Origin: Megalonaias nervosa
Lineage: Eukaryota; Mollusca; Bivalvia; Unionida; Unionidae
DNA length: 64,000 nt
Assembly (NCBI GenBank): GCA_016617855.1
Contig: JAECUM010004981.1
Span: 1-64,000, forward strand
Direction of reading: 5' to 3'
Under the pieces are notes generated by a model. It saw only the letters and a program-made list of their open reading frames with translations. It was not told the DNA's origin and made no database searches. Below are positions 59,601 to 62,358 of this stretch, one piece after another; positions within the stretch are counted from its first letter, which is position 1; the number at the start of each line of letters is the position of its first letter. The position numbers and the translations under genes are program-made.

Positions 59601-60202
59601 ACAATCTATCAGTCTAAATGGATGAACATTGACTTAAATGTTACCAATATAAAGATGTCGGATCCCAGTTTCACTAATGTTTTTTTCTATCAAGGCTTTA
59701 TATTACCTTGTGTTTAATTCTCGGGACAATATTGAGATTTCTCAGAGCTATAGCCAAAGAAGGGATTGAAATAAAGTTTGAAGCATTGTATTATACAACA
59801 TTGATTTTTTTTTTAGACTTGGGCTAAAATTTCTCAAATTTTAGGAGAACCTCTTGCTCAAGAATATACAACTCTTATGAGGTGAATTCAAGGCCTATGG
59901 ATTTATTTTAATTGCAGATAACAGAAACTAATAGGAGAGAGGAAAACAGTTTGAGATTTTTTTAAACAGGTTTTTCAAGGTTTTTATAGTGGACAGTATG
60001 GTAGTAGGGTAAAAACTGATGTATGATTTGAAGATCTGTGAATAAATGCTTATTTCCATTTTAAAAATTGCACAAAAATTAGTTTTATTTTGTCTTTTTA
60101 TCCACAGGAATTCCAGGAGAGCCACTTCCAGTCACAAGTGAAGAAGACATATTTGACTACATTGGAATGCCCTTCAAAAAGCCTCCAGAAAGAATTTCCT
60201 AA
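3987..60202 (+). CDS. POLB: DNA polymerase beta, 12 exons, 5' exon missing
   Basis: Family X DNA polymerase of nuclear base excision repair: the N-terminal 8-kDa lyase domain removes 5'-deoxyribose phosphate and the polymerase domain fills the one-nucleotide gap. Joined exons are 3987-4111, 4939-5013, 24113-24171, 25465-25514, 26145-26196, 38403-38457, 44317-44389, 54103-54173, 54898-54984, 56235-56299, 59004-59143 and 60108-60202. They total 947 nt, giving 315 residues that align without net gaps to human residues 21-335 (human protein recalled from memory). The lyase lysine (K72 equivalent), both helix-hairpin-helix regions, the catalytic Asp triad (190, 192, 256 equivalents), the GSFRRG motif and YFTGSD are all present. 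All introns are GT-AG and phases fit. The first ~20 residues, with the start codon, were not found between 1 and 3986 and probably lie upstream. Apparently functional. Confidence 0.97.
4939..5013 (+). CDS. POLB: POLB exon, lyase active site
   Basis: 75 nt, phase 0, acceptor TTTCAG and donor GTGAGT. The 25 residues begin [14 protein letters not shown]. The second Lys of IAKK is the equivalent of human K72, the Schiff-base nucleophile of the dRP lyase. This is the first helix-hairpin-helix region (GVG..IA). Confidence 0.95.
5613..5767 (-). mobile_element. SINE family B, tail half of a split copy
   Basis: Reverse-oriented 3' half of the SINE seen complete at 6779-7028. It shows the tail TTGTTATTGTTGTGGGTTTAATGCC, then the GGCTATATAGGG..GCCAGTATAAC body, ending near GCAAGCTTTCTGACATACC. 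The missing head half reappears at 7845-7926 in the same orientation, so the copy appears interrupted by a ~2.05-kb insert. Confidence 0.75.
6215..6250. repeat. (GA)n microsatellite
   Basis: About 18 GA units, inside the left arm of the internal inverted repeat. A shorter CT run at 7249-7261 is its counterpart in the right arm. Confidence 0.95.
6779..7028 (-). mobile_element. tRNA-derived SINE, family B, complete copy
   Basis: On the minus strand the head reads GGGGCCCCCGAGTGGCCGAG, then GTGGTCTAAAGCGCTCTCC, with B box GGGTTCGAGTC. A GTGAGAAAGCTTGCCAGTAG..GGTCGGTGGTTCTTTCC body and a (CAA)n tail follow. It is flanked by a perfect 12-bp target duplication AAGAAAATTAGT (6767-6778 and 7029-7040). 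Confidence 0.92.
7845..7926 (-). mobile_element. SINE family B, head half of a split copy
   Basis: Reverse-oriented tRNA-like head, diverged: CATGAACCCATGCAGACTGAGG, then CGAGATGGTAGCA..AGACCACTTGATCACCTGGGGCCCCC. It continues the truncated copy that stops at 5767. Confidence 0.75.
8280..8341. repeat. near-perfect hairpin, 21-bp stem
   Basis: Left arm CTGCTTTTTGAAACAGATATT. The right arm is its reverse complement except for one position, which is a G:U wobble if transcribed from +. The loop is about 20 nt. It could be a pre-miRNA-like hairpin, a tiny MITE core, or chance in AT-rich DNA. It lies in POLB intron sequence. Confidence 0.75.
8342..9179. other. intron, nothing recognised
   Basis: AT-rich, no coding, RNA or repeat signature I can support. 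Confidence 0.5.
9180..10160 (+). pseudogene. unidentified decayed coding-like segment
   Basis: Several frame-broken stretches look protein-like. One around 9300-9460 reads as a Cys-rich block with a YYCAHCQK motif interrupted by a stop. Another at about 9700-9900 contains two similar phrases encoding [12 protein letters not shown] (TA)n run lies between them. I do not recognise the family. It sits immediately upstream of the Polinton-type fragment and could belong to the same old insertion. Confidence 0.25.
9566..9612. repeat. (TA)n microsatellite
   Basis: About 23 AT dinucleotides. Confidence 0.95.
10498..11028 (+). pseudogene. Polinton/Maverick-type DNA polymerase B fragment, copy 1
   Basis: Two open stretches belong together. 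The first ends in a zinc-finger-like [23 protein letters not shown] segment (10690-10770). The second, after a stop at 10810-10812, has [14 protein letters not shown] (about 10852-10890). The order 'CxxC...H.....C/H, then MP.G, then ..YADFE' is typical of the N-terminal region of protein-primed family B polymerases of Polinton-type elements; YVDFE is the exonuclease I motif. Only this piece is present, with stops. Family assigned from memory of the pattern. Confidence 0.6.
11029..12339. other. duplicated segment, nothing recognised
   Basis: AT-rich stretch inside duplication copy 1 (repeated at about 15836-17146). The small open stretch at 11724-11909 has no domain I recognise. Confidence 0.5.
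12320..13410. repeat. ~145-bp degenerate tandem array, type B
   Basis: Headed by TAGCTGACCTGGCCCTAAGG, TTTAGTGAGCTTATGG and GTCCATCATCCATC. About eight degenerate units follow, recognisable by GAGCTTGTTACCACTCTGGA, then GATCTGATTTTGATCA..TTGGAATATG..TATCATCAAG..TTGGA and CCATGCATATTAATGAGGTG. Start-to-start spacing is mostly 137-148 bases with two shortened units near 95-100. This composition is familiar from dispersed mollusc repeats. The second copy lies at about 17127-18215. Confidence 0.8.
13780..14100. repeat. type A array units, duplication copy 1
   Basis: Two to three degenerate units with CATCCAATATGGCCACCA, CATCTTGAAAAT, GTCTAGTTGGTCCTAAATGG and AAATGGTGCCAATC. Related to the long array at 21245-23320. 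The duplicate is at about 18588-18908. Confidence 0.75.
14225..15225 (-). pseudogene. L1-type LINE ORF2 3' end, copy 1
   Basis: Minus-strand broken frames encode the C-terminal part of a non-LTR retrotransposon polyprotein: a segment with [20 protein letters not shown] (about 14400-14510) and one with [17 protein letters not shown] near 14950. The frame is broken by several stops. It is truncated at 15225 by the duplication junction, where its upstream part is missing. Confidence 0.6.
15305..15835 (+). pseudogene. Polinton/Maverick-type DNA polymerase B fragment, copy 2
   Basis: Near-identical partner of 10498-11028 within the second duplication unit. It differs by a few bases, for example two substitutions changing residues just after the YVDFE motif. 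Same stop codons, so the fragment was already dead before the duplication. Confidence 0.6.
17127..18215. repeat. type B ~145-bp array, duplicate copy
   Basis: Same array inside duplication unit 2, almost identical unit by unit. Confidence 0.8.
18588..18908. repeat. type A array units, duplication copy 2
   Basis: Near-identical to 13780-14100. Confidence 0.75.
19030..21245 (-). pseudogene. L1-type LINE ORF2 remnant with SINE insertion
   Basis: Non-LTR reverse transcriptase remnant read right to left. From about 21240 to 21060 comes a thumb/palm-like piece ([20 protein letters not shown]). Then comes a degenerate FADD-region followed by [20 protein letters not shown] and [17 protein letters not shown] (20980-20850). 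[14 protein letters not shown] ends at 20740, where the SINE interrupts. The frame resumes after it with [20 protein letters not shown] (20401-20340) and the [11 protein letters not shown] segment. Several stops and frameshifts show it is dead. Order and motifs fit L1/Tx1-like ORF2. Confidence 0.75.
20477..20728 (+). mobile_element. tRNA-derived SINE, family B, inserted in LINE
   Basis: A box TGGCCGAGTGG at 20482-20492, B box GGGTTCGAGTC at 20543-20553, a body ending GGCGTTAAGCCCCACAA and a (CAA)n tail. An 11-bp target duplication TAAGTTTAACC lies at 20466-20476 and 20729-20739. The LINE frame is continuous if this insert is ignored, so the SINE is younger than the LINE. Confidence 0.93.
21245..23320. 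repeat. ~145-bp degenerate tandem array, type A
   Basis: Headed by TTTGTCTCTTGTCCATCTTC..GTCCATCCATCC. About ten or more units carry CTTGAAAATCTTGTTATTGC, CTCATGAATGGATGGTCATA, a GGGGTTTTCACT-like block, GTCTAGTTGGTCCTAAAT, GAAAATGGTGCCAGTC and ACATGGCCACCATGATGGCC. The shared AAAATCTTGTTAT block recurs near 22155, 22302, 22447, 22590, 22746, 22887, 23033 and 23160, i.e. spacings of about 127-156 bases. Units are strongly diverged. Confidence 0.8.
23325..23480 (-). pseudogene. second L1-type LINE fragment
   Basis: Parallels 20990-21130: TTGCATTCCTGGAAATGCAT and CATCAGTTCCTTTGAGAGAT match the LINE segment encoding [10 protein letters not shown]. Only about 150 bases are recognisable. A further relative lies at 58800-58905. 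Confidence 0.5.
23481..24112. other. intron, nothing recognised
   Basis: AT-rich intron up to the acceptor of the next POLB exon. Confidence 0.5.
24113..24171 (+). CDS. POLB: POLB exon, second helix-hairpin-helix start
   Basis: 59 nt, acceptor ..TTATTGCAG, donor GTAAGC. Encodes [20 protein letters not shown] (last Gly split), matching the lyase/thumb junction of the family. It lies 19.1 kb from the previous exon; that intron is the most TE-rich part of the window. Confidence 0.95.
24589..25185. repeat. ~37-43-bp minisatellite
   Basis: A dozen or more tandem units around TTGATGGATTGAGTATATGT, TTTACATATGAAAAATGGCC and TAG. The units alternate between a 5-bp longer form with GTATATG and a shorter form with GTATG. 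It fills most of the 1.3-kb intron between the 59-nt and 50-nt POLB exons. Confidence 0.95.
25465..25514 (+). CDS. POLB: POLB exon, HhH hairpin
   Basis: 50 nt, acceptor TTTTCTCTAG, donor GTGAAG. It completes the split Gly and continues [16 protein letters not shown], the second helix-hairpin-helix that contacts the primer strand. Confidence 0.95.
25785..26030. repeat. ~31-bp minisatellite
   Basis: About eight units around CACATAATTACAAGTAACTA and GGCTGGGAGT, in the short intron between the 50-nt and 52-nt POLB exons. Confidence 0.95.
26145..26196 (+). CDS. POLB: POLB exon, [11 protein letters not shown] segment
   Basis: 52 nt, acceptor CTTGCAG, donor GTAAGT. Encodes [17 protein letters not shown], with the final Lys split across the intron. 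Conserved NHHQ-IGLK motif. The following 12.2-kb intron contains the gypsy-type retrotransposon. Confidence 0.95.
26197..26836. other. intron left of the LTR element, nothing recognised
   Basis: AT-rich sequence. The four bases AGCA at 26833-26836 form the left target duplication of the retrotransposon. Confidence 0.6.
26837..27748 (+). repeat. left LTR of the gypsy element
   Basis: 912 bp, TG..CA with TGTTAC/GTAACA short inverted termini. It contains an AATAAA at 27666-27671 about 75 bases before its end. The sequence following it does not give an obvious primer-binding site. Confidence 0.93.
27908..28388 (+). pseudogene. gypsy gag N-terminal region, frame-broken
   Basis: The first ATG (27908) opens a 61-codon segment ending at TAA 28091-28093 ([28 protein letters not shown]). 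A second open segment from 28100 is a Lys/Glu/Gln-rich coiled-coil ([20 protein letters not shown]). This loses frame after about 28260, where an AATTTGAGAAAGAGGAGAGAG unit is present twice (28253 and 28309), a likely cause of the frameshift. Such N-terminal coiled coils precede the capsid in related elements. Confidence 0.7.
28339..30018 (+). CDS. gypsy gag capsid, zinc knuckle and protease
   Basis: 559-codon open frame. Residues about 50-205 form the capsid. The stretch around 108-205 ([18 protein letters not shown], then [18 protein letters not shown]) resembles the SCAN fold of vertebrate zinc-finger proteins, which is thought to derive from Gmr1-like gag. A CCHC knuckle (C256, C259, H264, C269) follows. 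A retropepsin has the catalytic triplet at D344-T-G-A and the second conserved motif LLLGND at 412-417. The frame ends just before integrase. The protein may still be expressible but the element is otherwise broken. Confidence 0.85.
   Translation: MQLQREKDEREFQLRMKEFELASGKHYSTSHTNLSFDISKNIRLVPPFSEKEVDKYFIYFEKVAENLKWPREHWTQLLQCVLFGKARNIYASLSVQQSSDYDLVKECILRGYALVPEAYQQKFRNYKKEAGQTYVEFAREKEQLFKRWCLAKKVEHDYESLEQLVLHEEFKNCVPNDIKNHLEEHKIETLENAALAADEYSLTHKVPVVGKSFTQQSTGRKVFQPNTTPPKIQSGTTSKNQASDKLDSKSLSLPTCTYCKKKGHVISDCFKLKYRHQNQDRPIPNALISKRSRSWSCIESNTFVGSHKPQSDFIIENYEPFMSKGSISLLDDSANPIPIKILRDTGASQSLLVSGILPSSEKSCSNESVLIQGVECGFVNVPLHSVNLSSDLVSGPVTVGIVSNLPVEGIHLLLGNDLAGDKVVVNPLVTDKPSLDHKLDPIEKEYPELYPACAVTRAMSKKALENDFDKENIPLADTCIGQAFDEVTFTSNLDQSGGIDHSDPLSNTHSLLSNQGDKRQSLVIEQEKDPEISCLFQRAISETEATEVPVCYFIKMEFL
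30015..30743 (+). pseudogene. gypsy integrase, catalytic residue lost
   Basis: HHCC zinc domain: H36, H43, C70 and C73 (CRSCHTYQ). The core begins with a DCVGPL motif whose Asp107 is the first catalytic residue. Where the family has S-D-Q-G before SNF, this copy has L-G-Q-R (Gly162), so the second catalytic Asp is gone. After about residue 180 the expected Glu region is scrambled, and the frame ends without a normal C-terminal domain. It overlaps the gag-protease frame by four bases. Confidence 0.8.
30744..30950 (+). other. gypsy integrase-RT linker
   Basis: Short stretch with stops between integrase and RT; nothing else recognisable. Confidence 0.5.
30951..32290 (+). pseudogene. gypsy reverse transcriptase and RNase H, inactivated
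   Basis: RT fingers/palm include [21 protein letters not shown] and [16 protein letters not shown]. The YxDD box reads Y-I-D-N (Asn at 31497-31499). A TGA at 31521-31523 stands where the family has Trp. The frame resumes through [11 protein letters not shown] and the RNase H segment ([31 protein letters not shown]). A TAA at 32187-32189 breaks it again before [16 protein letters not shown] and the natural stop TAG at 32288-32290. Confidence 0.88.
32427..33344 (+). repeat. right LTR of the gypsy element
   Basis: Same sequence as the left LTR with scattered, mostly transition differences and a few small indels. AATAAA at 33262-33267. Confidence 0.93.
33875..34240 (-). pseudogene. possible processed retrocopy or minus-strand transcript remnant
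   Basis: On the minus strand a less AT-rich stretch (AACCAATCAGCGAGCGC; GTCCGCCATTTTCC, i.e. a CCAAT box and YY1-like site) is followed by a short ATG frame starting [14 protein letters not shown]. Next comes AATAAA within GCTGAATAAAGACAC, then about 60 bases on a run of 11 A (T-run 33875-33885 on +). AATAAA followed by oligo-A resembles a retroposed transcript. No convincing target duplication and no known protein. Confidence 0.3.
34313..37226. mobile_element. 2.9-kb TIR DNA transposon, TA-flanked
   Basis: Left end TA|CCATATATACTCGCATATAAG, right end (inverted) TA|CCGTATATATTCGCGTATAAG, giving ~20-bp terminal inverted repeats flanked by TA. A TATAAGCYGACCC-like motif recurs subterminally: GTATAAGCTGACCCCC and GCGTATAAGCCGACCC at the left, GGATAAGCCAACCC read on + at the right (37143). 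TA duplication fits Tc1/mariner/pogo-like elements. No transposase frame is recognisable inside, only 60-80-codon stretches, so it is either very decayed or non-autonomous. Confidence 0.7.
37785..37929 (-). mobile_element. tRNA-derived SINE, third family
   Basis: On the minus strand: AGGCACCACAG, A box TGGCTCTGTGG (37908-37918), TTAGCAAGCAAAATTC, B box GGTTCGAATCT (37864-37874), then a body ending ..GGCACCATGCCATAAAACACC. Boundaries are approximate and no target duplication was identified. Confidence 0.65.
38403..38457 (+). CDS. POLB: POLB exon, IPREEM segment
   Basis: 55 nt, acceptor TTTTTTCAG, donor GTTAGA (weaker than the others but GT-AG). Encodes [18 protein letters not shown] after the split Lys. 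IPREEM is an invariant family block (human R149 to E153 region). Confidence 0.94.
38941..39264 (+). mobile_element. tRNA-derived SINE, family A, copy 2
   Basis: Same head and body as the copy at 1991. Perfect 13-bp target duplication TATTTGTTTTCTC at 38928-38940 and 39265-39277. Confidence 0.93.
39578..39787 (-). mobile_element. SINE family B, truncated copy
   Basis: Tail (GTT)n GGGGTTTAATGACATTTTTC, body GGCTATACATGACCGCCAGT, then GCAAGCTTTCTCAC up to GACTCATACCCATGCAGACA. The tRNA-like head beyond the B box is missing or unrecognisable. Confidence 0.8.
39788..41369. other. intron, nothing recognised
   Basis: AT-rich intron without a gene or repeat I can name. Confidence 0.5.
41370..42010. 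repeat. type A ~145-bp array, short copy
   Basis: Head-like sequence (GGTCATTGAGGAGCTTACAGGATGGCATG; CTCATCATAAACTACTTAGA) is followed by three to four units. Their AAAATCTTGTTATTGG / AATGTTGCTATTCC / ATCTTGTTATCATT blocks lie near 41572, 41720 and 41866. Confidence 0.75.
42011..43060. other. intron, nothing recognised
   Basis: No supportable feature. The open stretches near 42511-42856 on the minus strand carry no motif. Confidence 0.5.
43065..44287 (-). mobile_element. solo LTR of the gypsy family, split by SINE
   Basis: Reverse-oriented LTR of the element at 26837. It runs TGTTACGTATAGGCTCGTTAA ... CACAAGTAATTAAATTACAT and ends CGTAACA. It is flanked by a perfect 4-bp duplication GTAT (43061-43064, 44288-44291). 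Without the SINE at 43767-44089 and its duplicated target, it is about 0.89 kb. No internal sequence, so it arose by LTR-LTR recombination. Clearly diverged from the two LTRs at 26837 and 32427. Confidence 0.92.
43767..44089 (+). mobile_element. tRNA-derived SINE, family A, copy 3
   Basis: A box TGGCCTAGTGG (43775-43785), B box GGGTTCAATCC (43818-43828), the same body as the copies at 1991 and 38941, and an (AC)n tail. Perfect 12-bp target duplication ACTTAAATCGAC at 43755-43766 and 44090-44101, within the solo LTR. Confidence 0.95.
44317..44389 (+). CDS. POLB: POLB exon, dNTP-binding GSFRRG
   Basis: 73 nt, acceptor TTATTTCAG, donor GTATTA. Ends in [12 protein letters not shown] (last Gly split), carrying the Ser180/Arg183 equivalents that bind the incoming nucleotide triphosphate. 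It begins only 29 bases after the solo LTR that ends at 44287, so the polypyrimidine/acceptor region is squeezed between the TE edge and the exon. Confidence 0.95.
44685..44875. repeat. ~24-bp minisatellite
   Basis: About eight units of AAGGAAACTGTAATACACTT with small length changes, roughly 300 bases after the POLB exon ending at 44389. Confidence 0.93.
44876..46404. other. intron, nothing recognised
   Basis: AT-rich, no supportable gene or repeat. Confidence 0.5.
46405..46612. mobile_element. palindromic MITE, copy 1
   Basis: Left end ATATATACTCACTTATAAGT..CGAGTCAAACTGCAAACAGC, right half CAGATCTGGGTCTGTGCAGTTTGCAG..TTATAATCAAGTAC, giving long degenerate inverted arms. Related to the copy at 57800-57998. 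Its termini resemble those of the 2.9-kb TIR element at 34313. Confidence 0.65.
46613..48939. other. intron, nothing recognised
   Basis: No gene I can support. A slightly GC-richer segment at 47100-47420 and open frames on both strands at 48268-48618 have no recognisable motif. Confidence 0.45.
48940..49740 (+). pseudogene. DIRS-like reverse transcriptase fragment
   Basis: Frame-broken RT remnant: an [16 protein letters not shown] segment (canonical DLKDAYFHIPI, at about 49128-49160), [12 protein letters not shown] (about 49215), AFTRVM, a damaged YLDDW box reading QYFNWLVHN (about 49323), [12 protein letters not shown] (about 49410), then [12 protein letters not shown] and a SLL.LN..G.FH segment near 49590. 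The order and the downstream LGRLHLRPLQ-like block suggest a DIRS-type element. No recombinase is seen. Confidence 0.6.
49741..50614. other. intron, nothing recognised
   Basis: AT-rich sequence with no supportable feature. Confidence 0.5.
50615..50640. repeat. (TA)n microsatellite
   Basis: Thirteen AT units. Confidence 0.9.
50738..50852 (+). mobile_element. degenerate tRNA-derived SINE remnant
   Basis: A-box-like TGGCTTAGGTG (50749-50759) and B-box-like GGGTTTGAGTC (50784-50794), then CAGGCTGTGGCATAGCTTAA..AGACACTTAATTGGCATTGC. No target duplication found. Confidence 0.5.
50992..51740 (+). repeat. 42-bp direct repeat flanking ~670 bp
   Basis: ACCCAGTTCAAGCATCTGTA and the following bases through CCATTAT occur at 50992-51033 and 51699-51740 with a single mismatch. 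Nothing between them identifies an element. Confidence 0.85.
51741..54102. other. intron, nothing recognised
   Basis: A relatively CpG-containing patch around 51770-52210 stands out from the AT-rich surroundings but contains no exon I can defend. The remainder is plain intron. Confidence 0.45.
54103..54173 (+). CDS. POLB: POLB exon, catalytic Asp pair
   Basis: 71 nt, acceptor TTCATAG, donor GTAGGA. Encodes [19 protein letters not shown] and four further residues. GDID supplies the two metal-binding aspartates (human D190 and D192). Confidence 0.95.
54657..54728 (+). repeat. short tandem duplication in POLB intron
   Basis: AACTAAATTGTCCCTCTAAT plus AAAAGTCTAA occurs twice, 42 bases apart. 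Confidence 0.9.
54898..54984 (+). CDS. POLB: POLB exon, 87 nt palm segment
   Basis: 87 nt, phase 0 at both ends, acceptor TTATTTAG, donor GTAAGC. It begins [11 protein letters not shown] and ends DSKFM. The boundaries correspond to human residues 208-236, the symmetric exon known to be skipped in some human transcripts (recalled). Confidence 0.95.
54985..56234. other. POLB intron, nothing recognised
   Basis: No supportable gene or repeat between the 87-nt and 65-nt exons. Confidence 0.5.
56235..56299 (+). CDS. POLB: POLB exon, third catalytic Asp
   Basis: 65 nt, acceptor AATTTTAG, donor GTAGAT. It begins GVCKLQDEK and ends HRRIDIR (Arg split). The Asp in RRIDIR is the D256 equivalent. The loop between is as long as in human but diverged in sequence. 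Confidence 0.94.
56300..57365. other. POLB intron; G-run
   Basis: Only a 14-G run at 56817-56830 stands out. The open stretch at 56354-56605 shows no motif. Confidence 0.55.
57366..57720. repeat. type A array units
   Basis: Two degenerate units with ATCTAGTAGGTCCTAAATTA, GAATCTTGTTATACCTGCAT and TAGGGTTTTCACTCAAAGAC. Further units continue at about 58055-58260 on the other side of the MITE. Confidence 0.65.
57800..57998. mobile_element. palindromic MITE, copy 2
   Basis: Ends TA|CTGTATATAATCACAAGTCAAG and (inverted) TA|CCATATATACTCACTTAGAAGTCAAG, TA-flanked. Arms are complementary almost to the centre: GCATAATGCACCAGCAGATC on the left, GATCTGCAGGTGCATTATGT on the right. It sits between type A array units. 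Confidence 0.8.
58055..58262. repeat. type A array units, continued
   Basis: ACAGATGGTCATATCAGCAT, GGGATTTTCACTAAAACACT and TCAAAATGGTGCTCATCTGA match the array consensus. Confidence 0.65.
58800..58905 (-). pseudogene. L1-type LINE fragment, third copy
   Basis: Matches 23328-23430 by eye (TATGTTGGAGTTTCTCC..ATCAGAGATAGTTTCAATAC..CAGCAGTTGGAA). It lies about 100 bases before the acceptor of the POLB exon at 59004. Confidence 0.5.
59004..59143 (+). CDS. POLB: POLB exon, YFTGSD and alpha-N helix
   Basis: 140 nt, the longest exon here, acceptor GGTTTTAG, donor GTATAT. It contains YFTGSD (minor-groove Tyr271/Phe272), [10 protein letters not shown] (Asn279, Arg283 equivalents) and [13 protein letters not shown], all strongly conserved. 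Confidence 0.97.
59144..60107. other. last POLB intron, nothing recognised
   Basis: AT-rich, no supportable feature. Confidence 0.6.
60108..60202 (+). CDS. POLB: POLB terminal exon
   Basis: 95 nt including TAA, acceptor TTATCCACAG. It starts [19 protein letters not shown] and ends PERIS-stop. Same length as the human C-terminus. A decayed second copy lies about 170 bases downstream. Confidence 0.96.
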
Positions 60203-60317
60203 ACCAGCCTCAGTCTGTGCAAGACATAGTGCATTTTATGATTTCAAAAACTCCTAATACATGGAGACTGCTTACAACCAGTGCTGATAAATTAGTCCAA
60301 AAAATTTTATTTTTGTG

Positions 60318-60323
60318 AATAAA
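60318..60323 (+). terminator. POLB polyadenylation signal
   Basis: AATAAA about 115 bases after the stop codon, consistent with a short 3' UTR. A second AATAAA is at 60491-60496. No transcript evidence decides between them. Confidence 0.6.
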
Positions 60324-60370
60324 TAGACATTCTTTCTTTAAATATTTATCTCAGTTGCTTGTCTTATTGC

Positions 60371-60465
60371 CTTTAGGAAAACCATGAAAGCCCTTTCCAG
60401 TGACAAGACGTTTTTTTTAACTACATTGGAATTCCCCACAAAAGCCCACTGAGACAAAAAAATTG
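60371..60465 (+). pseudogene. decayed duplicate of POLB terminal exon
   Basis: The stretch following CCTTTAG resembles exon 60108-60202. AGGAAAACCATGAAAGCC pairs with AGGAATTCCAGGAGAGCC, then CTTTCCAGTGACAAG with ACTTCCAGTCACAAG. ACTACATTGGAATTCCC pairs with ACTACATTGGAATGCCC. A block of about 9-10 bases is missing and the frame is broken, so this is not a usable alternative last exon. It points to an old local tandem duplication. Aligned by eye only. Confidence 0.7.
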
Positions 60466-60496
60466 AACAATTATCATCTCCAGGAAAGAAAATAAA

Positions 60497-62301
60497 GTGA
60501 AACCTTTTAAGGCCAAAATTCATTTCATCCAAATACAATTTTGTTTGTGGAGGTTTTCAGTTTATCGAGTCTGTTTTCACCTAAAAATTAAATGTGATTA
60601 GTTGTCCCCTAATATACAAGTAAATGTTTATAATTTTTGATAAAATGTTTAAATTTTATGATAAAAGATCAGTAGCCTGTCAATTTAAAAAATTGCCATC
60701 TGTGATGATCAAGATTTCATTGAGTGTGTTTTTGTGTTCCTATGTTGGGTTTTATCGTACTATAATGTGTCAGTTAATGTCAGTGATAACATTTAACCTA
60801 GCTATTGTGTACATAGACCAACACATGCAGTTCAAAAGTCTATGATAATGTCGATGATAATTACATAATATATGGCTCTCATTTTTTATACTTGTTGGAC
60901 CATATTATTACACTTTATACAGTCTAAAACTGTTGAATTCATTTAATATCATCCTCATTTGTCTTGAGTAACAAAGCATTTTTGCATTCGTCAAATAGTG
61001 ACATGCTGGTATGTTTGTGATTTCATTTGACCTCATTTGGGATCATAACTTACTCTTTAACACTGTGTTACCACACATTTTACAATATGTGCTAGAAATG
61101 GGAACAAAATTTGTTTAACCCTTTACTGCATGATGCCAATTATGTATAGTTATATCTACACTCTACATTTCTGTGTAACAGCATATATGCCACTTGTAAA
61201 CATGCTCTACATCCTCCGGATGTAACATGAAGTCATTTAAAATTTTGACTGGTACAGTTCAAAGATGTTTGATAATATACAAGGGAATATGCCATTCTTT
61301 GAACTAGTCCAGTTTTGTTATCAAGGTTTCACCAAAAAAGAGGAATATTAGAGCAGACTTCAAACTTTGGAATGAGGCTATATGCTAAAAATAAGTTACT
61401 GCTATGAATTCACTTCTTAAGTTCATATCTGTCTTCTGAGCAAAAAGATATGACCAAGAATCACCAGTTTCTCCAAAACATGGATTTTTGATATTTAAAT
61501 TCCTTTACTCACAAATTACAGTACTAATCAGCACGAAAATATACAAATGAAGTCCTTGAATAAATCGTCTATTTTTAGAAACAAGGAAAAACCATTAGTC
61601 ACATGGCATGGCAAATTCTGATCAATTCTCCTAATTGATAGTGTGTGTTTATTGTGGTCAAATTTAGGATTTGCCCTTAGAGAAATATGTTTCAGTACTT
61701 TTAAATCTTTATTTAATGTCACATACCATTTTTAAATCAGTATATAGTTCATAAATTTTTTTATTTCACAGAAAGTTGATACCTGATAGCAAGTCCCTCA
61801 GTGAGTGAATTGAGCACTTCAGATTTTGAAAACCATTAAAATTGTTAAATACACTACATATTGCACATCAGTTCTGATTTCATGCTCGATCACCACTACC
61901 CCCAACCTCTAAACCCACCCCTGGTTTTCAGAGATATGCTAGACCCTGGTTTTAATCAGCAGCAGTTTAATTACTTCTCTGAAGAACACATTTCAGGTTG
62001 TTTCTGCATTGTTAATGAGAGGGTAGAATGGTGGGTTTTATGATTTTGAAATCGACAATTTTTTCAGCATAGAAGTTTCAAAGAAGTATAAAACAAAGCT
62101 AACATCATACATTTTCATTGATAAAGTATAGAGAAGAGATAAATTTCATATTGGTCTCTAAATAACTTAACAACAACAATGATCATAGACTATGGATATA
62201 AAAATATAGTGAGATATATATAAGACATGTCATTTAAGTTTCAGTTTAATGATCTTAACAGAAAAATGCATCTGGTTTTAGATTTACAGAATACAGTAGA
62301 T

Positions 62302-62358
<57 letters not shown>

